From positions 3,410,001 to 3,474,000 of the forward strand of contig AP014633.1 in the NCBI GenBank assembly GCA_000828835.1: 64,000 nt of DNA, read 5' to 3'. Source of the stretch: Thioploca ingrica. Lineage in GTDB: Bacteria; Pseudomonadota; Gammaproteobacteria; Beggiatoales; Beggiatoaceae. The notes below the pieces were generated by a model. It saw nothing but the letters and a program-made list of their open reading frames with translations. It did no database searches and was not told where the DNA came from. Below, one piece after another: positions 33,571 to 42,489 of this stretch (position 1 is its first letter; each line of letters opens with the position of its first letter). The translations under genes were made by a program, and so were the position numbers.

Positions 33571-34095
33571 ATGGACAACCTAACTAAAGCAGAGCAACGA
33601 TTAATTGAAGCTATCCAAGGCGGGTTGCCGCTGGTTTCGCGTCCATACGCCGTGATAGGGGAACAACTGGGTCTAACTGAAGCAGAGGTGATAGCCGGCT
33701 TGTCTCATTTGATTCAGGTCGGGGTGATAAAACGGTTTGGAATCGTGGTGCGTCATCGTCAACTGGGCTATCGCGCTAATGCGATGGTAGTATGGAATAT
33801 CCCGGATGCACAAGTGACTGAAATGGGTCAACAGCTAGGGCAATTTGAAGGGATCAGTTTGTGTTACCGTCGAGCGAGACATTTACCAGAATGGCCCTAT
33901 AACCTGTATTGTATGATTCATGGTAAAGACCGCAATGCCGTATTGCGCGATTTAGATAAACTAATTGCCACCTATAATTTAAGTCATATTCCCCACCAAG
34001 TTCTCTTCAGCCGGCGTTGCTTTAAACAAAGTGGTGCCTGTTACACTTTCCAACCATCGAAAGTTTGTCCACAACGGGCTGCGGTGGGAGGTTAG
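33571..34095 (+). CDS. nirL: Sirohaem decarboxylase subunit NirL-like
   Basis: A 174-residue partner of the NirD-type gene before it. It has the Lrp-like fold with ISLCYRRARHLPEWPYNLYC (CYRR motif, typical of the AhbB/NirL-H type) near 105-124. The C-terminus has extra cysteines (RRCFKQSGACYTF). It begins 11 bases after the nirD stop. Gene order nirF-D-L-G-H-J matches Pseudomonas, which guides the symbol. Confidence 0.82.
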   Translation: MDNLTKAEQRLIEAIQGGLPLVSRPYAVIGEQLGLTEAEVIAGLSHLIQVGVIKRFGIVVRHRQLGYRANAMVVWNIPDAQVTEMGQQLGQFEGISLCYRRARHLPEWPYNLYCMIHGKDRNAVLRDLDKLIATYNLSHIPHQVLFSRRCFKQSGACYTFQPSKVCPQRAAVGG

Positions 34096-34097
34096 CG

Positions 34098-34541
34098 ATG
34101 GATGCCATAGCCAGAAAAATTATCAATCAGCTACAAGGTGATTTCCCGATTACGGAGCAGCCTTATGCCCAAGTCGCTGCGCAACTCGAAATCACTGAAG
34201 ATGAATTGTTACAACAGCTAACCAATTTATTAGATCAAGGTTTGTTAAGTCGCTTTGGACCACTGTACCATGCGGAACGGTTAGGGGGTGGATTAACTCT
34301 CGCCGCGATGCCAGTGCCAGAGACGGATTTTGAGCAAGTGGCTGCGCAAGTGAATGCCTTTCCGGAAGTCGCCCATAATTATGCTCGTAACCATGAATTA
34401 AATATGTGGTTTATTTTAGCCACTGAGCAACCGGAACGAATTGACGAAGTTATTCAGGAAATTGAAGCGCAAACCGGCTTACCCGTTTACAATATGCCCA
34501 AGCAAGCAGAATACTATCTCAGACTCAAACTAGAAGTTTAA
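34098..34541 (+). CDS. nirG: Sirohaem decarboxylase subunit NirG-like
   Basis: A 147-residue protein of the same family. The ATG at 34098 (upstream GGGAGG) is preferred over the earlier in-frame start at 34065, which lies inside nirL. The motif VAHNYARNHELNMWFILAT groups it with the NirD-type subunit, so the cluster alternates D-L-G-H types. It lies 2 bases after the nirL stop, suggesting coupled translation. Confidence 0.83.
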   Translation: MDAIARKIINQLQGDFPITEQPYAQVAAQLEITEDELLQQLTNLLDQGLLSRFGPLYHAERLGGGLTLAAMPVPETDFEQVAAQVNAFPEVAHNYARNHELNMWFILATEQPERIDEVIQEIEAQTGLPVYNMPKQAEYYLRLKLEV

Positions 34542-34545
34542 TTTC

Positions 34546-35043
34546 ATGAAACCGGTTGATACGCAATCTCAGCTTATCGATGACATCGATCGACGCCTGA
34601 TTCAGGCAACCCAAGGCGGACTACCGCTCACGCCACGTCCTTATCACCAGATTGCCGAACAAATGGGCTTATCCGCAGAGGAAGTAATGGCGCGATTACA
34701 ACGGATGTTAGCCACCGGAATGATTCGGCGAATCGGTGCAGTACCGAATCATTATGCCCTCGGTTATCGGATTAATGGGATGACGGTTTGGGATGTTCCC
34801 GATGAGCAAATTGATGAATTGGGACAACAAGTTGGCGCCTTAGAATTTGTTAGCCACTGTTATCGGCGGCGCCGCTATCCGCCCAAATGGCCTTACAATC
34901 TGTTCGCGATGGTTCACGGTCAAACGGCAGCGCAAGTCGAAGCGCAAATTCAAATCATTGCTCAGGTGTTAGGCGAATTCAATCGCGGACATCAAGTGTT
35001 ATACAGTACTCGGATTTTAAAAAAGACCGGTTTACGCATTTAA
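34546..35043 (+). CDS. nirH: Sirohaem decarboxylase subunit NirH-like
   Basis: A 165-residue protein with the CYRR-type motif SHCYRRRRYPPKWPYNLFAM, matching NirL, and a C-terminal LYSTRILKKTGLRI. It is the second AhbB-like subunit in this operon. It starts 4 bases after nirG and ends 6 bases before nirJ. Confidence 0.83.
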   Translation: MKPVDTQSQLIDDIDRRLIQATQGGLPLTPRPYHQIAEQMGLSAEEVMARLQRMLATGMIRRIGAVPNHYALGYRINGMTVWDVPDEQIDELGQQVGALEFVSHCYRRRRYPPKWPYNLFAMVHGQTAAQVEAQIQIIAQVLGEFNRGHQVLYSTRILKKTGLRI

Positions 35044-35049
35044 ACAACT

Positions 35050-36204
35050 ATGTTTCGTTTGACCCAGTACCTCAAAGAACTCATCAATCCAACCCCGCTA
35101 AAACCAGTCCGTTCATTACCGGGTCCAATTGTGATTTGGAATTTGCTTCGCCGCTGTAATTTGACTTGTAAACATTGTTACTCCATCTCGGCTGATAAAG
35201 ATTTTCCCGGTGAACTGTCTACTCAGGAAGTATTTCATGTCATGGACGACCTCAAGGCTTTTGGGGTCCCCGTCTTAATTTTATCCGGGGGCGAACCGTT
35301 GTTACATCCGGATATCTTCGCTATCGCTCAACGTGCTAAAGCTATGGGTTTTTACTTAAGTTTGTCTAGCAATGGCACTTTAATTAATGAAGCTAATATT
35401 GAAGCGATTGTTAAAGTGGGCTTTGATTACGTGGGAATTAGTTTGGATGGTACCCCAGCAACCCACGATCAATTTCGCCGCTGTCAAGGTGCTTTTGAAA
35501 AAGCTTTACAAGGGGTTCGCTGGTGTCAATTGTACGGAATTAAAGTTGGAATCCGTTTTACCTTAACCCAAGATAATGTTCATGAATTACCGCAAATGTT
35601 ACAACTAGTAGAAGAGGAGAATATCGACAAATTTTACTTATCCCATCTGAATTATGCCGGACGAGGCAATAAAAACCGCCAGGACGATGTCCACCATCAA
35701 ATGACGCGGCAAGCGATGGACTTTTTAATTGAGAACAATTGGGAAATATTACAAGCGGGAAAAAACCGAGAAATAGTGACGGGTAATAATGATGCTGATG
35801 GCGTTTACTTGCTATTGTGGGTAAAACACCATTTTCCCGATAAATTTGAACATCTACAGGCTAAATTAGCACAATGGGGCGGTAATTCTTCCGGGGTGAA
35901 TATCGCCAATATTGATAATTTAGGTCATGTCCATCCGGATACCTTTTGGTGGCATTATTCTCTAGGTCAGGTGCGAGAACGACCTTTTTCTAAGATTTGG
36001 ACTGATACTACTGAACCACTGATGGCGGGTCTTAAACAACGTCCACGTCCGCTGAAAGGCCGGTGTGGCCAATGCCAATATCAAGCCATTTGTGGCGGGA
36101 ATACGCGGACCCGAGCTTATCAACTGACCGGTGATCCGTGGGCGGAAGATCCGGCTTGTTATTTGACTGATGCAGAAATTAGTCCTCATGAAAGCGTTCA
36201 ATAA
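35050..36204 (+). CDS. nirJ: Haem d1 biosynthesis radical SAM protein NirJ
   Basis: A 384-residue radical SAM enzyme that replaces propionate side chains with keto groups in the synthesis of haem d1. The radical SAM cluster is CNLTCKHCYS (CX3CX2C) near residues 36-45. It has GGEPLLHPD near 81-89 and a C-terminal SPASM-like set, CGQCQYQAICGG plus a final cysteine in DPACYL. The length agrees with NirJ. nirE and nirN do not follow. Its last 17 bases overlap the possible start of the next gene. Confidence 0.93.
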   Translation: MFRLTQYLKELINPTPLKPVRSLPGPIVIWNLLRRCNLTCKHCYSISADKDFPGELSTQEVFHVMDDLKAFGVPVLILSGGEPLLHPDIFAIAQRAKAMGFYLSLSSNGTLINEANIEAIVKVGFDYVGISLDGTPATHDQFRRCQGAFEKALQGVRWCQLYGIKVGIRFTLTQDNVHELPQMLQLVEEENIDKFYLSHLNYAGRGNKNRQDDVHHQMTRQAMDFLIENNWEILQAGKNREIVTGNNDADGVYLLLWVKHHFPDKFEHLQAKLAQWGGNSSGVNIANIDNLGHVHPDTFWWHYSLGQVRERPFSKIWTDTTEPLMAGLKQRPRPLKGRCGQCQYQAICGGNTRTRAYQLTGDPWAEDPACYLTDAEISPHESVQ

Positions 36205-37636
36205 TGATAACAATTACTCAATCATGCCCCCATTAAATAATTTTTATCAGAATCATTTGAACTGGTTTATTGCTGTTACAGTCGGATTCATCATGGTAAT
36301 TTATGTCACTTTGCATAATTACAATCCTTACCGAGTTGATGATACTTGGTTTGCTTCTTTTATCTATAACGATTATGTAAAAAACATTCAAGTTGATACT
36401 GTATTTGGAGGAGAAGTTACTCATGGAATGGGAGGCACCCAGTTATTTGGAAAATTCTATACTTTGACCTATGGTAGTATCATTGATTTATTCCTGGGTG
36501 ATTGGACCAAAGCCAATTTTTATACCATTACCATTGGTTTGCTTATTTTAACCAGTTTTATCTGGTATTTCATCTTATTAAAACTCGGTATCTCCAAGAT
36601 TTATGCAATCTATTATGTTTTATTGATATTGTACAGTTACACTTTTTTTGTAGCTGCTCATTCAGTGAGACCAGAAATATTTATTTTATTTTGGACCTCT
36701 TTGTCTTTATTAGCTACCTTATTTAAAAAATACACTCTATCCATTTTATTTGCCTTTATTGCCATTGAAACCCATCCGATAGGTTCTATTTCATTATTTA
36801 TTAATTTAGCCGTTCTTCTAGAAAAAAATTACCAAGAGGATATTATTAAAAATTGGCAACGGATCTTACTTAAAGTCACGCTCGCATTGCTGATTTCATT
36901 AAGCGTTTATCTCTATTTTCATTATGATTATTTATACAAAATAACAGCGATTAAAGCGGCTTCGCAACCTTTTTTAGATGTATTTATTTACAAATATTAT
37001 TTTTTATCAACCTATTATCGGACATTCCCCGAGTTGGTCTTGATACTGATTTCAGTCTATTTTTATATAAGCAAAGGACTTTACAAAACTAATTCAATAC
37101 TATTGCATTTATTTATCGCCGTAATCATTTTTTCCTTACTAATCGGCAGAGGAAATGTTGCTTATGCCGTACTTCTTTACCCGATATTCTGGTTATTAAT
37201 TTTCTCCCTGTTTATTCATATTAATCAGTTTTCATTACTAATCGCACTGACGATAGTATTTTATTTACCACAATATGCTTTTTTATATTATCGCAGCTTT
37301 CATTATGCTGATTATGGCAAAAGCTATCGATCTTTTTTATTAGCAAACGTCCCGCAAGATAATTTACCAGTGGTCGGTTTCCCTAATGATTATTGGTCTT
37401 TTATAGATAAACGTGATTTTTATCATGTTTGTTATTTTAATCCCGCATTTTTTCAGCAAAATATCAGGATGGCTTGGTTGATAGAACCTGATTTAGTGGA
37501 ATTTGATAGATTTTTTAAGCATGACGAGTGCGACAATTTGCAAAATATAACGGCAAATTATAGCAAACAATTGGTAAAGACTATTTATTACGCCAATAAA
37601 CCAATAAAGCTTTATAAAATAACGAGAAAATTCTAA
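36188..37636 (+). CDS. Multi-pass membrane protein, possible glycosyltransferase-39 type
   Basis: A roughly 482-residue protein with about ten hydrophobic helices separated by short loops, starting near FIAVTVGFIMVIYVTLHNY. The early luminal loop RVDDTWFASFIYNDYV is suggestive of the acidic motif in PMT/ArnT-type (GT-C) glycosyltransferases, and a late soluble loop (YRSFLLANVPQDNLPVVGF) fits the C-terminal periplasmic domain. It is inserted between nirJ and nosZ and has no obvious tie to denitrification. It is very AT-rich compared with its neighbours. ATGs at 36188 and 36224 are both possible. Confidence 0.6.
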   Translation: MKAFNNDNNYSIMPPLNNFYQNHLNWFIAVTVGFIMVIYVTLHNYNPYRVDDTWFASFIYNDYVKNIQVDTVFGGEVTHGMGGTQLFGKFYTLTYGSIIDLFLGDWTKANFYTITIGLLILTSFIWYFILLKLGISKIYAIYYVLLILYSYTFFVAAHSVRPEIFILFWTSLSLLATLFKKYTLSILFAFIAIETHPIGSISLFINLAVLLEKNYQEDIIKNWQRILLKVTLALLISLSVYLYFHYDYLYKITAIKAASQPFLDVFIYKYYFLSTYYRTFPELVLILISVYFYISKGLYKTNSILLHLFIAVIIFSLLIGRGNVAYAVLLYPIFWLLIFSLFIHINQFSLLIALTIVFYLPQYAFLYYRSFHYADYGKSYRSFLLANVPQDNLPVVGFPNDYWSFIDKRDFYHVCYFNPAFFQQNIRMAWLIEPDLVEFDRFFKHDECDNLQNITANYSKQLVKTIYYANKPIKLYKITRKF

Positions 37637-37739
37637 AAATGCTGAAAATCTGTCCTTTAGCAACGGGGAGGTGAGGGGAGAGGTGCAAGATAGGTGGAAA
37701 CGCAAAAAGTTTTTCTCATTAACTGAGGAGGATAACGTG

Positions 37740-40028
37740 ATGAAGCGATTAAATTGGGATAAAGTAGCTGTCTTATCCCTCTTTGGCTTATTAATAACCG
37801 AAGCCGTTTGGGCAGCAGAAACTTTACAAGACGTCATGACTCGTCGTGGCTTGACGGAAAAAGATATTTTAGCAGCGGCTAAAACTTATGTACCCTCTGG
37901 CAAACGGGATGAGTACATCGTTTTCAGTTCCGGTGGACAAAGTGGACATGTCATCGTTTACGGCATTCCTTCGATGCGATTACTAAAATACATCGCCGTT
38001 TTTACCCCAGAACCCTGGCAAGGCTATGGTTTTGATGAAGAATCTAAAGCAGTTCTCGCTCAAGGCAATATCCAAGGCAAAGCGATTACTTATGGTGATA
38101 CGCATCATCCGGCCCTTTCTGAAACCAATGGGGAATATGACGGTGAATATTTATTTATTAATGACAAAGCGAATCCGCGCATTGCAGTGATTGACTTACA
38201 TGATTTTGAAACTAAACAAATTGTGGTCAATCCGGTGTTTAAATCTTCTCATGGTGGTGCTTTTGTCAGTGAAAATACCGAATACATTATCGAATCAGCC
38301 CAATATGCAACCCCTTATGAGAATGAGTATGTTCCGCTCGAACAATTCAATGAACGTTATCGGGGTGGGATGACTTATTGGTATTTTGATCGAGCCAAAG
38401 GGCGTATTATTCCGGAGCAGTCGTTTACGGTGATGGCACCGCCTTACAGTCAAGATTTATCTGACTTTGGCAAAGGTCCGAGTGCGGATTGGTCTTTTAC
38501 TAACTCATTCTGTTCGGAACGTTATGTAGGCGGAATTGAGCAGGGTAAACCACCCTTTGAAGCGGGTTGTTCGGCTAAAGATACTGATTTCCTGCATGTG
38601 GTCAATTGGCGCAAAGCCGCTGAATTAGTCAAAGCCGGTAAAGCCACTTTAATTAATAACCACCACGTCATTACCATAGAAACAGCGGTTAAGGAAGGCA
38701 TTTTATATCTGATACCCGAAGCGAAAAGTCCACATGGTGCGGATGTCACGCCAGATGGCCGATACATTGTGGTATCTGGAAAATTGGATACTCACACTTC
38801 CGTTTACAGCTTTGAAAAAATTCAACAAGCTATTAGTGCTGGCAAATTTGAAGGCAAAGATCCGTATGGTATTCCCATTATTGCGATGACCGACGCGCTC
38901 CACACCCAAGCCGAATTGGGCTTAGGGCCGTTGCATACGCAATTTGGTGCGAGAAAGTGTGAAGCCTTTACTTCGCTGTACGTTGATTCAATGGTGGCGC
39001 GTTGGGATTACTGCGAAGGCAAAGTATTAGATAAAATTGCCATTCATTACAACATCGGTCATTTGATGACCATGCACGGCGATACCAAAAAACCAGAAGG
39101 TAAGTATTTGGTTGCATTAAATAAACTCGCCATTGATCGCTTCAATCCCGTTGGCCCCTTACATCCACAAAATCATCAACTCATTGATATCAGTAATGAG
39201 AAGATGACATTATTATATGACATGCCTTTACCTTTGGGTGAACCACATTATGCCGTGGGCATCAATGCTAACTTACTTAAACCAATTATTCGTTATAAAT
39301 CCGGTTGGGATAGTCGAGCTAATCAGGCTTCGCCATACAAAACGCTTGCTGGTCGTGAGAAGACAGTCAAAGAACCGGGCAAAGTAGAAATATTAGGTAC
39401 CGTGATTCGCTCTCATATCACCCCCGAAATTATTGAAGTGACTGAAGGTGATGATGTCACGATTCATCTAACCAATTTGGAACGCGCTCAAGATGAAACG
39501 CATGGTTTTGCGTTGTATGGTCAAAATGTCAATTTATCCTTAGAACCCGGAAAAACTTCCAGTTTCCACTTCATCGCTGATAAACCCGGCGTTTATCCCT
39601 ACTACTGCACTGAATTCTGTTCCGCTTTACATCTGGAGATGCAAGGTTATCTCTTAGTTAAACCGAAGAATTATCAAGAAGCCGCTAAGCAAGCGGGTGA
39701 AACAGCGATTTATACCAAAGCAGACTACGATAAACAAGTTGAGAAAAATCAAGCAACCCAAACGACGATTGACCAAGTAGTGGCTTTCATTACCAGCCAT
39801 AACTATCAAGAATTTCCATCAGTGGTTGCCCTGATGGAAGACGCCACCGATCAATTGAATTTTGCTAAAGAAGCGCAGACCAAAGCAACAGCGGCTGCCG
39901 CTAAAGAAGATTGGCAAAATGCCGCGTTGTGGGCTGGTCAATGGTGGCAATATCAAGTCAAAGCAGCGGACATTGGATTGCGAGCGAAGGCTTATCTCGA
40001 ACAGCAGGGTGCGAATAAAACTAAGTAA
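37740..40028 (+). CDS. nosZ: Nitrous oxide reductase, clade II (Sec-exported)
   Basis: Reduces N2O to N2 in the periplasm. I use the ATG at 37740, following GAGGAGGATAAC, giving about 762 residues. The N-terminus (KVAVLSLFGLLITEAVWA) is a Sec signal without a twin-arginine, which is a mark of clade II NosZ. The CuZ histidine segments include DTHHPALSE, SSHGGAF, KSPHGAD, LHTQFGARKCEAF, HLMTMHGDT and LHPQNHQ. The cupredoxin CuA motif is CTEFCSALHLEMQG (CX3CX3HX2M). A helical extension of about 110 residues follows (39660-40025). It leads the nos genes; nosR is absent, as expected for clade II. Confidence 0.95.
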   Translation: MKRLNWDKVAVLSLFGLLITEAVWAAETLQDVMTRRGLTEKDILAAAKTYVPSGKRDEYIVFSSGGQSGHVIVYGIPSMRLLKYIAVFTPEPWQGYGFDEESKAVLAQGNIQGKAITYGDTHHPALSETNGEYDGEYLFINDKANPRIAVIDLHDFETKQIVVNPVFKSSHGGAFVSENTEYIIESAQYATPYENEYVPLEQFNERYRGGMTYWYFDRAKGRIIPEQSFTVMAPPYSQDLSDFGKGPSADWSFTNSFCSERYVGGIEQGKPPFEAGCSAKDTDFLHVVNWRKAAELVKAGKATLINNHHVITIETAVKEGILYLIPEAKSPHGADVTPDGRYIVVSGKLDTHTSVYSFEKIQQAISAGKFEGKDPYGIPIIAMTDALHTQAELGLGPLHTQFGARKCEAFTSLYVDSMVARWDYCEGKVLDKIAIHYNIGHLMTMHGDTKKPEGKYLVALNKLAIDRFNPVGPLHPQNHQLIDISNEKMTLLYDMPLPLGEPHYAVGINANLLKPIIRYKSGWDSRANQASPYKTLAGREKTVKEPGKVEILGTVIRSHITPEIIEVTEGDDVTIHLTNLERAQDETHGFALYGQNVNLSLEPGKTSSFHFIADKPGVYPYYCTEFCSALHLEMQGYLLVKPKNYQEAAKQAGETAIYTKADYDKQVEKNQATQTTIDQVVAFITSHNYQEFPSVVALMEDATDQLNFAKEAQTKATAAAAKEDWQNAALWAGQWWQYQVKAADIGLRAKAYLEQQGANKTK

Positions 40029-40032
40029 CTTG

Positions 40033-40070
40033 AAAATCCCCCCTAGCCCCCCTTTGTCAAAGGGGGGGAA
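40033..40070. repeat. C-rich/G-rich palindrome downstream of nosZ
   Basis: AATCCCCCCTAGCCCCCCTT paired with AAGGGGGGG around TGTC forms a strong hairpin. It sits 5 bases after the nosZ stop and may act as a partial terminator or a transcript-stabilising stem. Related elements occur at 40811-40935. Confidence 0.7.
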
Positions 40071-40092
40071 CAAAAAAATTGAGGTATAACTA

Positions 40093-40785
40093 ATGAAATT
40101 AATCATTTATGCTTTGGCATTAACTGCCGCAATAACTTTCAGTAAAAATATATTTGCCACTGAAGAATTAGAAGATGAGATCAAACCAGCCTTGAGTGCC
40201 AAACCCAACTTAGAAAACGGGAAAACTATTTACGAAGTCTGTGCCGGTTGCCATTTACCCGAAGGTTGGGGAAAAGACGACGGCACCTTTCCGCAACTCG
40301 CCGGACAACATCGTGCAGTGCTTATCAAACAACTTGCTGATATCCGAGCTAAAAGACGCGATGCACCAACGATGTATCCTTTTGCTGCCAAAGAATCGAT
40401 TGGTGACACGCAAGCGTTAGCTGATGTCACTGCCTATATTTCTAAATTACTGATGAATCCTAGCAATGGCGTGGGACCGGGGGATAACTTAGAACTAGGC
40501 AAGAAGTTATACCAAGACAATTGTGTAAAATGTCATGGTGATAAAGGCGAAGGCCATGCCGAGAAATTTTATCCTCGCCTTCAAGGGCAACATTATCAAT
40601 ACATGCTTCGTCAATTTGAATGGATTCGTGATGGTAAACGCCGCAATGCTAATCCGGAAATGGTAAAACAAATTAAAGGATTCACTGATAAGGACATGAA
40701 AGCGGTTATTGACTACGCTGCTCGTCTCAAACCACCACCAGAAGCTTTAGCTAAGCCAGGATGGAAAAATCCGGATTTTGATTAG
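40093..40785 (+). CDS. Dihaem cytochrome c (c4/c553-like) of the nos cluster
   Basis: A 230-residue periplasmic cytochrome. A signal peptide (IIYALALTAAITFSKNIFA) is followed by two haem domains: CAGCHLPEGWGKDDG near residue 52 and CVKCHGDKGEGH near residue 143, each with a downstream methionine ligand candidate (PTMYPFAAK, NPEMVKQIKG). It lies directly after nosZ and is a good candidate for the electron donor to NosZ, a role proposed for NosC-type cytochromes in clade II clusters. It ends before a hairpin pair. Confidence 0.88.
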   Translation: MKLIIYALALTAAITFSKNIFATEELEDEIKPALSAKPNLENGKTIYEVCAGCHLPEGWGKDDGTFPQLAGQHRAVLIKQLADIRAKRRDAPTMYPFAAKESIGDTQALADVTAYISKLLMNPSNGVGPGDNLELGKKLYQDNCVKCHGDKGEGHAEKFYPRLQGQHYQYMLRQFEWIRDGKRRNANPEMVKQIKGFTDKDMKAVIDYAARLKPPPEALAKPGWKNPDFD

Positions 40786-40810
40786 GGTTAAGGAAATAAA
40801 AGTTACTGTG

Positions 40811-40935
40811 AAAATTCCCCCCCTACCCCCCTTTTTCAAAGGGGGGAGTCAATACTAAAAAATAGTTGAATAGTAACTTTTCCCATTTATTTAGGGTAAT
40901 TCTCCCCTTTGAAAAGGGGGGGCCGGGGAGATTTT
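40811..40935. repeat. Pair of opposed C-rich/G-rich hairpins
   Basis: 40811-40850 reads CCCCCCCTACCCCCCTTT...AAAGGGGGG. 40900-40932 reads CTCCCCTTTGAAAAGGGGG followed by GGCCGGGGAG. The two are about 50 bases apart in opposite orientation, so their long arms can also pair with each other. Probably short dispersed palindromic repeats like that after nosZ. Confidence 0.7.
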
Positions 40936-40968
40936 TATAAATTTTCGAATAACCAATAGGACCAAAAC

Positions 40969-41943
40969 ATGAGAAAAGCCATCCTATTTCGTTTGTTGAT
41001 AATAATAGCGATTTCTTTAATCGTGATAAGCTATTTCTCACCGATTTGGTGGGTTTCTCTCAAGGCACCTAATTATCCACCCGAAGCTTTTCCAGACGGG
41101 GTACGGATTCATTTTCATGTGAATGGCGTATTTAATGGCTGTCAAGTCTATAACCCTCCCGAAATGCTGGAAGAGGAACCGTTAGATTGTGTTCACGAAA
41201 TGGATACCATTAATCATTACATCGGGATGTATCCCATTGCATCAGGTGGTCCAATTGAACGTGCTTTGTCAAATTTCCTGTTTGCTTTTCTCATTGTATT
41301 ACTCACCGCTTTCATGGTTTCCAAGCCAAGCTGGCAAGCAACCTGGTTGGGAATCGGTTTTAGTGTCATTGTAATCTGGATGACTATCACTCTCTTTACC
41401 CCAGGTGGCGTTACTTGGATGTCTAAAGGTTATCAGCAGATTTTGCAAAGTAATTTAGAACTGGAACGGGAAGAATTCCAAAAATTGAATGGCTTGGAAG
41501 CGATGCTCGCTAGTTACCGAAATAGCTCCGGTCAATATTTTCGGGAACCCATTGAGATTGAAAAGCGGGTTAACATTTTAGCTACTGCCACTTATGTCAT
41601 TATAGGAATACTGATAACCAGTATGCTTCTCTTTATCATTGGGGTATTATGGAAAAATAACTGGTTTTATTGGTTGCTTATAATCATACCAATATTACTG
41701 CCCGTTTTTTTTGTATTGGAATATGCGGGGTGGTTATGGTGGTTTGGGCATCATTTAAATGAAATGGGTGCTTTTACTATTAAACCATTTATGCCTACCG
41801 TATTTGGTGATGGCAAGGTAGCTCAATTTTCTACCTATTCCTACCCACATTATGGATTTGGTTTAATGGTACTTTCATCGGTCATGCTGATCTTCGCAGC
41901 TTTATTGCGTCGTCAGCAAGGTTTGGAAAATAAGGGTGGATGA
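40969..41943 (+). CDS. nosB: Membrane protein, NosB-like
   Basis: A 324-residue integral membrane protein with six or so helices: 5-25, 100-120, 125-145, 207-228, 232-252 and 290-312. A large periplasmic loop lies between the first two, containing VRIHFHVNGVFNGCQVYNPP and DTINHYIGMYPI. In clade II nos clusters a membrane protein of this size (NosB) regularly follows nosZ, which is the basis for the symbol. The motif HFHxNGxFxGC suggests metal or haem binding but has not been shown. It has its own ATG 30-40 bases after the hairpin. Confidence 0.65.
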   Translation: MRKAILFRLLIIIAISLIVISYFSPIWWVSLKAPNYPPEAFPDGVRIHFHVNGVFNGCQVYNPPEMLEEEPLDCVHEMDTINHYIGMYPIASGGPIERALSNFLFAFLIVLLTAFMVSKPSWQATWLGIGFSVIVIWMTITLFTPGGVTWMSKGYQQILQSNLELEREEFQKLNGLEAMLASYRNSSGQYFREPIEIEKRVNILATATYVIIGILITSMLLFIIGVLWKNNWFYWLLIIIPILLPVFFVLEYAGWLWWFGHHLNEMGAFTIKPFMPTVFGDGKVAQFSTYSYPHYGFGLMVLSSVMLIFAALLRRQQGLENKGG

Positions 41944-41988
41944 ACTCTCGACTTAATCGCTTCTTCCAGGAGGATCAAGGAGATAAAT

Positions 41989-42408
41989 ATGATTCCTTTA
42001 AATGAATTAAAACAACAACATCAAGAAATTAGTGAATTAATCCAAGTACTATCGATTCTACTTCATGACCCATCGGTACGTCACACCAATACGGTATTTA
42101 AATTATTTGAACAACTGTTTGAAAAACTCAATCATCATCTCGAATTAGAAGGGAAAACTTTATACCCGAAGTTGTTGGTACATAAAAATAGAGCGATGCA
42201 GGAAGTTGCTGTACGATTTTTGAGTGGTAGCGGCTCAATTAGTAAATTCTTCGCCAAATATGTAAAGAATTGCCATACCTGGAAAACAACTGCTGGTGAG
42301 GATGACACTTTTATCCGCGAAACCGAAGAAGTATTTGAGTTCTTGAAAAAGCGAATTAAAGCGGAAGAAGAGGATTTTTTTGCTCTCATCAAAGATAATA
42401 ATCAATAG
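41989..42408 (+). CDS. Hemerythrin-like domain protein
   Basis: A 139-residue four-helix protein of the hemerythrin/HHE type. Ligand-like positions are seen in LKQQHQEI (helix 1), HHLELEGKTLYPKLL (helix 2, HxxxE) and NCHTWK (helix 3). The last helix reads FLKKRIKAEEEDFFAL, where the usual His before the EE is replaced by Arg, so the di-iron site may be incomplete. It sits in the nos cluster between nosB and nosD; an O2- or NO-sensing or iron-handling role is conceivable. RBS AGGAG is present. Confidence 0.78.
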   Translation: MIPLNELKQQHQEISELIQVLSILLHDPSVRHTNTVFKLFEQLFEKLNHHLELEGKTLYPKLLVHKNRAMQEVAVRFLSGSGSISKFFAKYVKNCHTWKTTAGEDDTFIRETEEVFEFLKKRIKAEEEDFFALIKDNNQ

Positions 42409-42489
42409 ATTTATAGGAGCAAATCTTACGGTTGCCCTAACTAGTTGCAGCGTAACTCACCTAAAAAATGACTATCAATTAGGTACTAA

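Noticed and set aside
33035..35043. Lrp/AsnC transcription factors
   Set aside because: The fold is Lrp-like, but the motifs and position within nirF...nirJ identify sirohaem decarboxylase subunits.
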